This document shows, in pieces, positions 1 through 9,552 of a DNA stretch of 64,000 nucleotides. Each line of letters opens with the position of its first letter. Position 1 is the first letter of the stretch. The position numbers were made by a program, and so were the translations under genes. The stretch spans positions 1 through 64,000 of the forward strand of contig JAYNJW010000007.1 of NCBI GenBank assembly GCA_038110535.1, read 5' to 3'. The notes under the pieces were generated by a model. That model was not told where the DNA came from. It ran no database searches and saw only the letters and a program-made list of their open reading frames with translations. The DNA is from Chordibacter sp038110535. GTDB lineage: Bacteria; Verrucomicrobiota; Verrucomicrobiia; Opitutales; Seribacteraceae.

Positions 1-1111
1 GTTCCTTGGGAATTTCGATCCCGCAAAGTTCGAGCAGGGTAGGATACCAATCGATGCCGCTGGCAAGGATATCGGTTGTGGAACCTGCCTTAGATACTCC
101 GGGTGCTTTTAAATAATAGGGCTCGCGGATACCGCCCTCCCACTGGCGGCCCTTGCCCCCGCGTAGGGGTAAGTTGGAAGTGGCATAGGCATCGCCAGAG
201 GAAACCCCGCCATTATCGGAGGTGAAGCAGACAATGGTATTGTCCGCCATACCGAGTTCGTCGAGTTTTTGGAGTACAATCCCCACGGATTGATCGAGCT
301 GTTCCATCATCCCAGCATAGACTGGATTGTCCTGGGTCTGGCGGACATTTAAGCGGCGGTCAAAAAGGTAGCGCTCCTCCACTTTGTCCAATCCCATCTT
401 TTTCGCTTTTGCCCGGTATTTTTTGTAGAGTGCTTCAGTGGTCTGAATAGGTGCATGGACAGTATAATAAGAGAGGTATGCCAAGAAGGGTTGATCGCTG
501 TCTTTTTGTGATTCAATAAACTTGGCTGTTTCCTGACCGAGCCGGATGGTGAGGGATTCTCCTTTAGGGCCATCAATAAGGTTTGGGTTTATGTACGGGG
601 AGAAAAATCCGCCCTTGGGAGTGCCCACATCCCAGCCGCCTTTATTGATCTCAAAACCATGGTCGGTGGGCCAGGAACCCTTGCTCCCCAGGTGCCACTT
701 GCCTGCAAAAAAGGTTTTATAGCCGGCATCGCGCATCGCTTCCGCTAAGGTAGTTTCAGAAGCCCGTAAATTTCTTTCATACTCGGGAGGAAGGTGGCTG
801 TCATGCCGGCCTTTGTTTCGATGACCTACTCCAGATGGGCCTCCAATGTATTGAGTGATGCCGTGGTTGGTGGGATATTTACCGGTCAAAATACTGGCAC
901 GGGAGGGGCTGCATACCTGGCACGCAGCATAGCCCCGAGTGAATTTCATGCCCTCCCTGGCAATGCGGTCGATGTTGGGAGTTTCGTAAAAAGTGGAGCC
1001 TTCATTAGTCAGGTCGCGGGCACCGAGATCGTCCACCAAAATAAAAAGTACATTCGGTTGATAAGCTAGAAGGCAAAGAGGGGTAATCAGAAGTAGGGCA
1101 AATAATTTCAT
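1..1111 (-). CDS. Secreted sulfatase, 3' end beyond the window (partial)
   Basis: The gene starts at ATG 1111 and reads open for 370 codons to the left edge, so its C-terminus is missing. The first ~16 residues (basic start, hydrophobic LFALLLITPLCLL) form a signal peptide, which places the enzyme outside the cytoplasm. The alkaline-phosphatase-superfamily metal site is visible as VDDLG near residue 27. The type I sulfatase signature VCSPSRASILTG follows, with Cys67 as the residue expected to be converted to formylglycine. FAGKWHLG and FTSDNGG motifs of the family come later. The likely role is removal of sulfate esters from a sulfated polysaccharide; the substrate cannot be read. It differs clearly from the two sulfatases at 30832-34409. 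Confidence 0.93.
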   Translation of the reverse strand, partial: MKLFALLLITPLCLLAYQPNVLFILVDDLGARDLTNEGSTFYETPNIDRIAREGMKFTRGYAACQVCSPSRASILTGKYPTNHGITQYIGGPSGVGHRNKGRHDSHLPPEYERNLRASETTLAEAMRDAGYKTFFAGKWHLGSKGSWPTDHGFEINKGGWDVGTPKGGFFSPYINPNLIDGPKGESLTIRLGQETAKFIESQKDSDQPFLAYLSYYTVHAPIQTTEALYKKYRAKAKKMGLDKVEERYLFDRRLNVRQTQDNPVYAGMMEQLDQSVGIVLQKLDELGMADNTIVCFTSDNGGVSSGDAYATSNLPLRGGKGRQWEGGIREPYYLKAPGVSKAGSTTDILASGIDWYPTLLELCGIEIPKE

Positions 1112-1155
1112 GATATCCAATAGTGTGAATTTTGGGTTTTAGTAAAAATTGTCGA

Positions 1156-2214
1156 TTATAGAATAAGCATGGCATCACCGTAAGAAAAGAAACGGTATTG
1201 TTTTGAGATGGCATCAGCATAGAGCTCCTTTAGTTTTTTCAAGCCGTCCGATTCGCCGGGAGAGAGAAAGGCGGCAACGAGGCAGAGCAAAGTGGAGCCG
1301 GGGAGATGAAAATTGGTCAGTAAATGATCGATCCCCGAAAACTGGTAAGGTGGGCGGATAAACAATTGGGCTTCAGTACGGGTGGCTTCGCTGGGAGCAG
1401 GATCTTTCTGTCCGAGATAGTGCTCAATCGCCCGTACGCAGGTGGTGCCTATTGCCAGTCTTTTCAGAGATGGATCCCGCAGTACGGACTTGGTAGAGGG
1501 GGACAAAAAATATTCCTCCGCATGCATGGGATGATCCTCCACCCGTTCGGTCTCGATCGGGCGAAAGGTACCCAGGCCAACGGATAAGGTAAGGTCATGT
1601 ATCCTGTGACCATCTGCCTCCAATTTATCGAGCAGTTCCGGAGTGAAGTGCAAACCGGCTGTGGGAGCGGCAACAGCAGTACGGTTGGCCTCCTTGGCAT
1701 AGACGGTTTGGTAGCGCTCCTCATCAGCAGAATCCGCGTGGCGGCGGACATAGGGTGGGAGGGGTAAGGAGCCAATCCGCTGAGCGAGCGACGGGGCATT
1801 CTTGTCCTTGGGTAAATCAAACCGTACCAGGTACTCACCTGAGGGCAGGCTTTCCAGTACCTCTGCCTGGTATTCGCCATCGAGGCCAAAGGTTCCTGCC
1901 TTGGCGGTCTTGCCCCCTGGTTTAAGCAGACAACGCCAGGTAGTCTCGGGCGGATCAGCCGGGCGGAGGAGTAAACATTCCACTGCACCACCAGTTGATC
2001 TTTTCCCGGGGAGACGGGCTTTTAAGACGGAGACATCGTTACGCAGAATCGAAAGCTTGGGAGGGAGCAGATCGGGAAGTTCGTGAAAGTGATGGTGTGA
2101 TACAGATTTGTTGGAGCGGTGGTAAACGAGCAGGCGGGAGCCATCCCGGCGGTCGCTTGGGGATTGGGCGATGCGATCGGCAGGCAGATCAAATTCCAAC
2201 TCGGAGGTAAGCAT
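1156..2214 (-). CDS. queA: S-adenosylmethionine:tRNA ribosyltransferase-isomerase QueA
   Basis: QueA transfers the ribosyl part of S-adenosylmethionine to 7-aminomethyl-7-deazaguanine at tRNA wobble position 34, giving epoxyqueuosine. The 352-residue length is normal. The N-terminus (LTSELEFDLPADRIAQSP) and the family block VAAPTAGLHFTPELL near residues 181-195 are diagnostic, and the C-terminal TNFHLPGSTLL motif is present. The ATG at 2214 gives the expected N-terminus. It is divergent from acs and lies 44 bp from the start of the partial sulfatase gene. No other queuosine gene is in the window. Identity is secure. Confidence 0.97.
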   Translation of the reverse strand: MLTSELEFDLPADRIAQSPSDRRDGSRLLVYHRSNKSVSHHHFHELPDLLPPKLSILRNDVSVLKARLPGKRSTGGAVECLLLRPADPPETTWRCLLKPGGKTAKAGTFGLDGEYQAEVLESLPSGEYLVRFDLPKDKNAPSLAQRIGSLPLPPYVRRHADSADEERYQTVYAKEANRTAVAAPTAGLHFTPELLDKLEADGHRIHDLTLSVGLGTFRPIETERVEDHPMHAEEYFLSPSTKSVLRDPSLKRLAIGTTCVRAIEHYLGQKDPAPSEATRTEAQLFIRPPYQFSGIDHLLTNFHLPGSTLLCLVAAFLSPGESDGLKKLKELYADAISKQYRFFSYGDAMLIL

Positions 2215-2331
2215 ATTCAGTAATTAGAAAAGCTCTATCAAAAGCGCATCGACAAGCAGGGGGCAATTTCCTAACTTCAAAATTTCAGCCCAAAACAATA
2301 ATAAATTTACCAACCACTTATATCCAACGCC

Positions 2332-4314
2332 ATGTCTGATTCCGCAAGTAGTGAACTCGTCCATCCGCCAAAAGCCGCGTCTGAGGGGGCGTATCTGAAG
2401 AATTTTGAGGAGTACAAGGAAATGTATGACCGTAGCATTGCTGACCCGGAAGGTTTCTGGGGAGAGGTGGCAGAGGATTTTCACTGGTTTAAAAAGTGGG
2501 ACAAGGTGCGCTCTTACAATTATGACCGCCGCGAAGGACCCGTATCGGTCGAGTGGTTCAGCGGAGCAAAAACCAATGCCTGTTACAACTGTGTGGACCG
2601 GCATCTCGAAGCCCGCGGGGATAAAACCGCGATTATCTGGGAAGGGAATGAACCGGGCGAGGATGCCACGATTTCCTACCGCCAGTTGCACGAGCAGGTA
2701 AGTAAATTTGCCAATGTCTTAAAAAGCAGGGGAGTGAAAAAGGGAGACCGGGTATCAATTTATATGCCGATGGTACCGGAAGCCACCGTGGCGATGCTGG
2801 CATGTGCCCGGATCGGTGCGGTACACTCCGTGGTTTTTGGTGGATTCTCCGCGGAGGCCCTAGCAGACCGGATTGTCGATTCGAACTGCAAAACTTTAAT
2901 CACTGCGAACGGCACCTTCCGTGGTGCCAAGGCGATCCCCATGAAACCGAACGCTGATCAGGCAATGTCCAGTGCGGGCGAGCGGATGGGCGAACCGGTG
3001 GAGACCTGTATTGTTGTCCGCCGGGTGGCCGAGGATTCCGGCATTGCCTGTGATATGGAGAAGGGCAGGGACCTGTGGTGGGATGAGGCGATGGCAGATG
3101 CGTCCGCGGATTGTCCGTGCGAGAAAATGGATGCGGAGGATCCGCTTTTCATTCTCTACACCTCCGGATCAACCGGGCAGCCAAAGGGAGTACTCCATAC
3201 CACGGGTGGGTACATGGTCTACACCGCGATCACTCACAAATACATTTTTGATTACCACGAGGAAGATATTTATTTTTGTGCCGCCGATATCGGATGGATT
3301 ACCGGGCACTCCTATATAGTATACGGACCGCTGGCCAATGGTGCGACCACCACCATGTTTGAGAGTATTCCCACTTATCCGAATCCCGACCGTTACTGGC
3401 AGGTGATTGAGAAATGGAAAGTGAACCAGTTTTATACCGCTCCCACCGCCATCCGAGCAATTGCAGCGGCTGGAGAGGAATGGCCGAGCAAATATGAGAT
3501 GCCCAGCCTTCGCATTCTTGGCAGCGTGGGCGAACCAATCAATCCGGAGGCGTGGAGATGGTATCACCGCAATGCTGGCAAGGAAAGATGTCCGATTGTA
3601 GATACCTGGTGGCAGACCGAGACGGGTGGAATCCTGATCACCCCACTGCCGGGAGCGACCCCACTCAAGCCTGGGTCGGCAACCTTTCCCTTTTTTGGAG
3701 TCAAGCCAGTCCTGCTCGATGCTCAGTCGGGCGAACGGATTGAGGGCAACGGAGTGAGCGGAGTGCTGGCAATGGCAGAGCCCTGGCCCGGCCAGATGCG
3801 CACGGTATATGGTGACCATAAGCGTTTCGAAGACACTTACTTTGACCAGTATAAGGGCTATTATTTCACTGGGGATGGATGTCGGAGGGACGAGGATGGA
3901 TATTACTGGATCACCGGTCGGGTGGACGATGTGATCAATGTGTCCGGTCATCGTATGGGCACAGCAGAGGTGGAAAGTGCTCTGGTCGCTCATGCCGCGG
4001 TAGCGGAAGCTGCTGTAGTTGGATTTCCCCATGAAGTAAAAGGGGAGGGAATTTATGCCTATGTTACGCTCAATGCAGGTCAGGAATATACCGAGGAACT
4101 GCGCGGAGAATTAAAACAGCAGGTGCGCTCAGTAATCGGACCGATTGCCACGCCCGATGTGATCCATTGGGCACCCGCACTGCCCAAGACCCGATCAGGC
4201 AAGATTATGAGGCGGATTTTGCGTAAAATTTCCACCAATGAGACAGACCAGATTGGAGATACCTCAACCTTGGCTGATCCGGCGGTTGTCGACAACCTGA
4301 TTGCTAATCGGTGA
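2332..4314 (+). CDS. acs: Acetyl-CoA synthetase (AMP-forming)
   Basis: Acs activates acetate to acetyl-AMP and then acetyl-CoA in the cytoplasm. The 660-residue protein has the N-terminal ACAS helix region (FWGEVAEDFHWFKKWDKV), the AMP-binding P-loop-like motif YTSGSTGQPKGVLH near residues 275-288, WWQTETGG in the acyl-adenylate pocket and the hinge/C-terminal region with GRVDDVINVSGHRMGTAEVE. Lys624 lies in PKTRSGKIMRR, the conserved lysine whose acetylation switches off Acs enzymes in other bacteria. The gene is divergent from queA and upstream of ilvE with a 61-bp gap containing a small hairpin. No acetyltransferase or sirtuin gene is adjacent. Confidence 0.97.
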   Translation: MSDSASSELVHPPKAASEGAYLKNFEEYKEMYDRSIADPEGFWGEVAEDFHWFKKWDKVRSYNYDRREGPVSVEWFSGAKTNACYNCVDRHLEARGDKTAIIWEGNEPGEDATISYRQLHEQVSKFANVLKSRGVKKGDRVSIYMPMVPEATVAMLACARIGAVHSVVFGGFSAEALADRIVDSNCKTLITANGTFRGAKAIPMKPNADQAMSSAGERMGEPVETCIVVRRVAEDSGIACDMEKGRDLWWDEAMADASADCPCEKMDAEDPLFILYTSGSTGQPKGVLHTTGGYMVYTAITHKYIFDYHEEDIYFCAADIGWITGHSYIVYGPLANGATTTMFESIPTYPNPDRYWQVIEKWKVNQFYTAPTAIRAIAAAGEEWPSKYEMPSLRILGSVGEPINPEAWRWYHRNAGKERCPIVDTWWQTETGGILITPLPGATPLKPGSATFPFFGVKPVLLDAQSGERIEGNGVSGVLAMAEPWPGQMRTVYGDHKRFEDTYFDQYKGYYFTGDGCRRDEDGYYWITGRVDDVINVSGHRMGTAEVESALVAHAAVAEAAVVGFPHEVKGEGIYAYVTLNAGQEYTEELRGELKQQVRSVIGPIATPDVIHWAPALPKTRSGKIMRRILRKISTNETDQIGDTSTLADPAVVDNLIANR

Positions 4315-4326
4315 ATAAGATTTTTG

Positions 4327-4354
4327 GTTGGCACTCGCCAAGGCGAGCTCTTTT
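4327..4354 (+). terminator. Possible weak terminator or alternative hairpins between acs and ilvE
   Basis: Just after the acs stop, CTCGCC (4334-4339) is complementary to GGCGAG (4342-4347) and is followed by CTCTTTT, a short intrinsic-terminator-like layout. An overlapping alternative, TTGGC (4328-4332) with GCCAA (4337-4341), would exclude the first. Stems are only 5-6 bp and the T-run is short, so read-through into ilvE is likely. Confidence 0.3.
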
Positions 4355-4375
4355 GTTCATGGAATAATTGGCAAG

Positions 4376-5254
4376 ATGAAAATTTATTTAAACGGAGAAT
4401 TTGTCGAAAAAGAAGATGCGAAGATTTCCGTCTTTGATCATGGATTGCTCTATGGGGACGGGGTATTTGAGGGAATTCGACTATATGATGGATGTGTCTA
4501 CAAACTGGACGAGCACTTGGAAAGACTGGAGCAGTCGGCCAAGGCCATCCTTTTGGATATGCCAATGAGCCGGGCAGAATTTGCTCAAGCTGTTTGTGAA
4601 ACCTGCCGAAGGAACAATTTAAAAAACGGATATATCCGGTTGATTGTAACCCGTGGTCCCGGTCATCTTGGGCTTACTCCTGATGGTTGTGGTCCACAGA
4701 GCGTGATCATTATTGCGGACAATATCCAGTTATACCCTGAGGAGCTTTATAAAAATGGATTAAAAATCATTTCCGTTCCCACCCGCCGGATCAATGCGTC
4801 AGCCCTGCCACCGGCAGTTAAAAGCTTAAATTATCTGAATAATATTCTGGCCAAGATCGAGGCAAAACGGGTGGGCTTTCTGGAAGCTTTGATGCTCAAT
4901 GACAAGGGAGAAATTGCCGAGTGCACCGGGGACAATGTATTTGTTATTCGCAAGGGCATTCTTTACACCCCGCCCTTGGATGCAGGTTCGTTGCGTGGTA
5001 TCACCCGTGCGGCAGTCATGGACATCGCTCAGAATATGGGCATAGTGGTCAAGGAACAGGCCCTGACCCGGTATGATTTGTGGATTGGGGACGAATGTTT
5101 TCTTACCGGTACAGCTGCGGAAATTATTCCATGCGTTGAAGTCGATCATCGTCCCATTGGAGACGGGAAACCCGGGGAGTTAACTCAAAAATTGATCGAT
5201 CTCTTTAGGGATTCCGTTACAAAAGATGGTGTGCGTTTGGACGGGGCGGATTGA
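4376..5254 (+). CDS. ilvE: Branched-chain amino-acid aminotransferase (class IV PLP)
   Basis: This fold-type IV transaminase interconverts branched-chain amino acids and their 2-oxo acids. From ATG 4376 the protein has 292 residues, beginning MKIYLNGEFVEKEDA, the usual class IV N-terminus; an in-frame upstream start at 4328 would add 16 residues unlike the family. HGLLYGDGVFEGIR is the typical early block. Lys149 in AVKSLNYLNN is the expected PLP-binding lysine, and GEIAECTGDNVFV and TGTAAEIIP follow. These favour IlvE over D-amino-acid transaminase or aminodeoxychorismate lyase, but fine substrate specificity is inferred. It is co-directional with acs and the mcsA operon. Confidence 0.92.
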   Translation: MKIYLNGEFVEKEDAKISVFDHGLLYGDGVFEGIRLYDGCVYKLDEHLERLEQSAKAILLDMPMSRAEFAQAVCETCRRNNLKNGYIRLIVTRGPGHLGLTPDGCGPQSVIIIADNIQLYPEELYKNGLKIISVPTRRINASALPPAVKSLNYLNNILAKIEAKRVGFLEALMLNDKGEIAECTGDNVFVIRKGILYTPPLDAGSLRGITRAAVMDIAQNMGIVVKEQALTRYDLWIGDECFLTGTAAEIIPCVEVDHRPIGDGKPGELTQKLIDLFRDSVTKDGVRLDGAD

Positions 5255-5304
5255 GAGAAGAAAATACCAAGTTCATCATCTTTCTAATTGGCGCGTCATC
5301 TGCG

Positions 5305-5333
5305 TTGTAATTTCTGTATGCACGAGGTATGAT
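5305..5333 (+). promoter_or_regulatory. Candidate sigma-70-type promoter of mcsA-mcsB-clpC
   Basis: TTGTAA (5305-5310) and TATGAT (5328-5333) are separated by 17 bp, a good match to housekeeping promoter spacing, and lie 30 bp upstream of the mcsA ATG. No CtsR-like or CIRCE-like repeat is evident beside it. Confidence 0.45.
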
Positions 5334-5363
5334 AAAGAAAACTCGAATTTTTTTAGAAGACTA

Positions 5364-5849
5364 ATGAAGTGTCATCATTGTGATAGTCAAGCGACGGTTC
5401 ATTTGACGCAAATTATTAATGGTCAAATGCATAAGATGGATTTGTGCGAGTCCTGTGCCCAGGAAAAAGGGGTGACGAATCCAGATAATCTTTCCATTGG
5501 TAATCTGTTGGATGATCAACCAAAAATCGATAGTTCCACCGCATCAATGACTTGCGAAAGCTGTGGAACCACCCATCAGGATTTTAAGAAAGGGGGTCGT
5601 TTAGGTTGCGAAGCATGTTACCATGTTTTCCGCCCTGTGCTGGAACCCTTGCTTGACGGTATGCATGCCGGTATCAATCATTTGGGCAAAATACCCTCCC
5701 GAAGCCTTAAAAAAAAGAGTTTGGTAGAAAGCGAGGAAACACTTCGCCAAGCCCTGCACAAAGCCGTGGAGGAAGAAAATTATGAAAAAGCGGCGGAACT
5801 TCGTGACCATCTAAAAAAACTGCAGTCGCAAAATTCTCCCACTACTTAG
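5364..5849 (+). CDS. mcsA: McsA-like zinc-finger/UVR-motif activator of protein arginine kinase
   Basis: McsA activates the arginine kinase McsB and links it to ClpC. The ATG at 5364 gives a 161-residue protein starting MKCHHCDSQ; the frame is open further upstream but that part looks like leader. Four CxxC pairs (C3/C6, CESCAQ, CESCGTT, CEACYH) form the expected two zinc sites. A UVR motif with EEENYEKAAELRDHLK ends the protein, matching the UVR motif of ClpC. The gene lies 7 bp upstream of mcsB and both precede clpC, the same order as in Firmicutes but without ctsR. Identity follows from both sequence and context. Confidence 0.92.
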   Translation: MKCHHCDSQATVHLTQIINGQMHKMDLCESCAQEKGVTNPDNLSIGNLLDDQPKIDSSTASMTCESCGTTHQDFKKGGRLGCEACYHVFRPVLEPLLDGMHAGINHLGKIPSRSLKKKSLVESEETLRQALHKAVEEENYEKAAELRDHLKKLQSQNSPTT

Positions 5850-5856
5850 CCGCACC

Positions 5857-6930
5857 ATGTTTCACGACCTCTTCTTTTCCAAGTCCAAAACCAAGGTCCC
5901 CAAACCTTGTCCCATTGCCTTGAGTACCCGAGTGAGACTTGCAAGAAATCTCAGAGAGTTTCCCTTTCCAGGGAGGGCCCAATCTGGCCAGAAAAAAGCA
6001 GTCCTTTCCAAATGTATGAAAGCATTGGGTAAGGTAAAAAATTTAAAAGCATGCACATCTGTGGAATTGGATGAATTGAGCGAATTAGACCGGCAGATTT
6101 TGGTTGAGAAACACTTGATCAGCCTGGAACTTTCGCAATCGGACGAGTCTGGAGGTGTAGTTTTGTCCGATGATCGTTCATGCAGTGTCATGGTCAACGA
6201 AGAAGACCATTTGAGAATACAGGTTCTTGCCAACGGTCTCGATTTTAAAAAAGTCTGGAAACTAGCAGACACCCTTGATTCTGGAATCGAATCTAACTTG
6301 GATTATGCATTTGATTCACAACTTGGGTTTTTAACTGCCTGTCCGACTAACCTTGGCACGGGTATGCGTGCTTCCGTAATGATGCACCTGCCTGGTTTGG
6401 TCTTGTCCAAAAATATGGATAAGGTGATCAACGCGGTTAATCATCTAGGAATTGCGGTCCGTGGCCTTTTTGGCGAGGGCTCGGATGCAAGCGGCAGCAT
6501 ATTTCAAATTTCCAACCAACAAACCCTGGGAGAGTCGGAATCGGCAATTTTGGAACGCTTGCAGGATACCTTAGAAAATATTGTGCATCAGGAAAAAATG
6601 GCCCGGGAGAAACTGATGGAAGACGATGGAGTCCGCTTAGTGGACAAAATGAGCCGGGCAATGGGGGCACTCAAAAATTGTTATCTCATCCAAAGTGCTG
6701 AGGCTATGGACCATCTTTCTCTCATTCGTTTGGCTGCAGATTTTGGTTTTCTTCCCGAAAAATTTCGTGCCCTTGCCGATCGGATGTTTATTGAGGTGCA
6801 ACCTGGCCATGTTCAACTTTCAGCAGGAAAACCAATTGAGCCCAGTGAGCGCGACCATTTACGTGCCGAAATTTTGCGCAAAGAATTTATTCGTATGCCC
6901 CAATTAAACCTAGATGCGCAAGTTGACTAA
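5857..6930 (+). CDS. mcsB: Protein arginine kinase McsB
   Basis: McsB phosphorylates arginine side chains, marking proteins for ClpC-ClpP degradation. The 357-residue protein has the phosphagen-kinase blocks: ALSTRVRLARNL (nucleotide arginines), MVNEEDHLRIQ with the catalytic Glu, CPTNLGTGMRASVMMHLP and GEGSDASGSIFQISNQ. Near residues 332-337 it reads RDHLRA, matching the RDxxRA phosphoarginine-binding pocket motif described for McsB and absent from creatine/arginine kinases. It follows mcsA by 7 bp and precedes clpC by 26 bp. All expected catalytic elements are present, so an active kinase is predicted. Confidence 0.96.
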   Translation: MFHDLFFSKSKTKVPKPCPIALSTRVRLARNLREFPFPGRAQSGQKKAVLSKCMKALGKVKNLKACTSVELDELSELDRQILVEKHLISLELSQSDESGGVVLSDDRSCSVMVNEEDHLRIQVLANGLDFKKVWKLADTLDSGIESNLDYAFDSQLGFLTACPTNLGTGMRASVMMHLPGLVLSKNMDKVINAVNHLGIAVRGLFGEGSDASGSIFQISNQQTLGESESAILERLQDTLENIVHQEKMAREKLMEDDGVRLVDKMSRAMGALKNCYLIQSAEAMDHLSLIRLAADFGFLPEKFRALADRMFIEVQPGHVQLSAGKPIEPSERDHLRAEILRKEFIRMPQLNLDAQVD

Positions 6931-6956
6931 CCCTTTCAAATCCATATTCTAAAGCT

Positions 6957-9500
6957 ATGTCCGAACCAATGAGCAATTTCACACCGAGAGCCCAACAAGT
7001 GCTCGCTCTGGCACGAAAAGAAGCAGACCGGTTTCACCACAACTACATTGGGACTGAGCATTTGTTGCTCGGATTGATCAATCTGGGCCAGGGCGTGGCA
7101 GTAAATGTTCTGCAGAAAATGGGGTTGGACCTTGATACCGTAAGGCAGGCTGTTGACGAACAGGTTGGTTTAGGTCCAGAGGCAAAACCTTCCGGAAATA
7201 TTCCCTACACCCCCCGGGTCAAAAAAGTTTTGGCTCTCGCAGGGAAAGAAGCGAAATCTCTCAATCACAGTTATGTGGGAACCGAACATATCCTGCTCGG
7301 CCTTCTGCGAGAAGGAGAAGGTGTTGCCGCTCGGGTTCTTAAATCTTTGGATGTGGATGTCGACCGTTGCCGCAATGAAATTCTTTCCGAGTTGGACCCG
7401 AATTTTGCATCAAGTGAAGAAAAGGAATCCTCTGTAGTTGGTGGCGAAGGAGACGAACCGGAAGAGAAGGGAAAAGATGTCAAAACTCCCGCACTCAAAG
7501 CATTCGGGAGGGACCTCACCGAACTGGCAAAGAAAGGCGAACTCGATCCTGTGGTGGGTCGTGCATCTGAAATTCGCCGAGTCACTCAGGTGCTTTGTCG
7601 TCGCACCAAAAATAACCCAGTCCTCATCGGAGAGGCTGGCGTGGGCAAAACGGCGATAGTTGAGGGATTGGCTCAGCAGATTGCTGGGGGACTGGTCCCT
7701 GAGAATTTGATCGATAAAAAGGTGGTAACTCTGGATCTTGCTCTCATGGTTGCTGGAACCAAGTATCGGGGCCAGTTCGAAGAACGGATCAAAGCGGTGA
7801 TGGACGAACTTCGAAAATCCAAAAACATCATTATCTTTATTGACGAATTACACACCATTGTGGGTGCAGGTGCCGCTGAGGGAGCAATGGATGCATCCAA
7901 TATTTTTAAACCGGCTCTCAGCCGGGGGGAACTCCAGTGCATCGGAGCGACCACCTTGGCGGAATACCGGAAATACATAGAGAAAGATTCCGCTTTGGAT
8001 CGAAGATTTCAGTCTGTTAAAGTGGAAGCTCCATCCATTGAAGATACCGTAAAAATTTTACAGGGAATACGATCGAAGTATGAAGACCACCACAATGTCT
8101 CCTACACCGATAAAGCTCTTGAAGCTGCTGCCAAACTGACTGATCGTTATGTGACTGGGAAATTCCTGCCCGACAAAGCAATCGATGCGATCGATGAGGC
8201 AGGGGCACGCTCCCGCATGGAGTCGATGAAGCGACCCCAAGAAATTGAGGATTTATCCGATGAGATCAAAGAAGTGTGTGCACTCAAAGAAAGTGCAATC
8301 TCTGACCAAAACTTTGAAGAGGCTGCCGAAGCACGGGACAAGGAAAAGAAGCTTCGTGCCAAGCGTGAGCGCGTGCTCGAAAGTTGGAAGAAAAACCGGG
8401 AACAAAACCGGGCTGAAGTCAACGAGGACGATATGCTTCAAGTGGTTGCTGACTGGACAGGTATTCCCCTGAACCGTATGGAATCGAAGGAGAGTAAAAA
8501 GTTGCTCAAACTCGAAGAGGAATTGCGCGAACAGGTCGTGGGTCAGGATTTTGCCACTCAGGTTGTGGCCAAAGCACTGCGCCGTTCACGAGCCGATCTG
8601 AAAGATCCTAAAAGACCTATTGGATCTTTCATGTTTCTTGGCCCCACTGGTGTGGGCAAGACTCATTTGGCCAAGGTTCTGTCCGAACGGATATTTGGAG
8701 ATCAGGAATCGTTAATCCAGATTGATATGTCCGAGTACATGGAAAAACATGCGGTTTCCCGCATGATTGGATCCCCTCCTGGATATGTCGGGCACGATGA
8801 GGGAGGGCAATTAACCGAGGCAATCCGAAGAAAGCCCTATTCCGTCATCCTTTTCGATGAGATCGAAAAAGCCCATCCGGATGTGGCACAAATTCTTTTA
8901 CAAATTCTCGAAGATGGCCGCTTGACTGACAGCCTGGGTAGAAAAGTTGATTTCCGAAACACCATTCTCATCATGACTTCCAATGTTGGGGCAGAAATAT
9001 TGCAGCGCAATACATCGCTGGGATTTTCAATTGGCGATGCGGAACAGGATTTCGAGAAAACCAAGGACAAAATCATGGACGAAGCGAAAAAGGTTTTCAA
9101 ACCGGAGTTTCTTAATCGTCTCACCGAGATTGTCATTTTCCGTCAGTTGCTCAAGGAGCAGATGGGTGCCATTGTCGATTTAGAACTGGAAAAAGTTTCT
9201 GAGCGTTTGAAAGAACGCAAATTGAAATTAGAAGTTTCTGAGGAGGCTAAAAATTTCCTTATCGAGCATGGATATGACAACAAATTGGGTGCTCGTCCCT
9301 TGCGTCGGGCGGTGGAAAAATACCTAGAGGATAACTTAGCCGAGGCTCTGCTTTCCGGGGATTTGCGCAAAAGTGTGCCCATCAAAGTACTTACACATGA
9401 GAACGAAGAAATAGGTCTGCGATTTGAACAATCGAAGAAGGGGAAAAAGAAAGTCGGTGTTCCATCCCCAGAGGAGGAAGAAGAGGACAAAAACTCTTAA
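6957..9500 (+). CDS. clpC: AAA+ unfoldase ClpC
   Basis: ClpC unfolds substrates and feeds them to the ClpP peptidase. The 847 residues comprise two Clp_N repeats (about 5-145; RAQQVLALARKEADRFHHNYIGTEHLLLG), AAA domain 1 with Walker A GEAGVGKTA near 225-233, a middle region with a UVR motif near 440-460 (the UVR marks ClpC rather than ClpA/ClpB), AAA domain 2 with Walker A GPTGVGKTH near 562-570, and the C-terminal D2-small domain. Acidic residues end the protein. Its place after mcsA-mcsB indicates phosphoarginine-directed proteolysis. clpP is not in the window. Start at the first ATG; the next Met is three codons on. Confidence 0.97.
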   Translation: MSEPMSNFTPRAQQVLALARKEADRFHHNYIGTEHLLLGLINLGQGVAVNVLQKMGLDLDTVRQAVDEQVGLGPEAKPSGNIPYTPRVKKVLALAGKEAKSLNHSYVGTEHILLGLLREGEGVAARVLKSLDVDVDRCRNEILSELDPNFASSEEKESSVVGGEGDEPEEKGKDVKTPALKAFGRDLTELAKKGELDPVVGRASEIRRVTQVLCRRTKNNPVLIGEAGVGKTAIVEGLAQQIAGGLVPENLIDKKVVTLDLALMVAGTKYRGQFEERIKAVMDELRKSKNIIIFIDELHTIVGAGAAEGAMDASNIFKPALSRGELQCIGATTLAEYRKYIEKDSALDRRFQSVKVEAPSIEDTVKILQGIRSKYEDHHNVSYTDKALEAAAKLTDRYVTGKFLPDKAIDAIDEAGARSRMESMKRPQEIEDLSDEIKEVCALKESAISDQNFEEAAEARDKEKKLRAKRERVLESWKKNREQNRAEVNEDDMLQVVADWTGIPLNRMESKESKKLLKLEEELREQVVGQDFATQVVAKALRRSRADLKDPKRPIGSFMFLGPTGVGKTHLAKVLSERIFGDQESLIQIDMSEYMEKHAVSRMIGSPPGYVGHDEGGQLTEAIRRKPYSVILFDEIEKAHPDVAQILLQILEDGRLTDSLGRKVDFRNTILIMTSNVGAEILQRNTSLGFSIGDAEQDFEKTKDKIMDEAKKVFKPEFLNRLTEIVIFRQLLKEQMGAIVDLELEKVSERLKERKLKLEVSEEAKNFLIEHGYDNKLGARPLRRAVEKYLEDNLAEALLSGDLRKSVPIKVLTHENEEIGLRFEQSKKGKKKVGVPSPEEEEEDKNS

Positions 9501-9552
9501 AATATCCTGTTCTTCTTGTTATTTTTAACACCGTGGGGTTAATCGCCTCGCC

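Noticed and set aside
3169..4032. Long open frame (287 codons) antisense to acs
   Set aside because: It mirrors acs, whose protein is fully recognisable, and shows no family motif or plausible start context.
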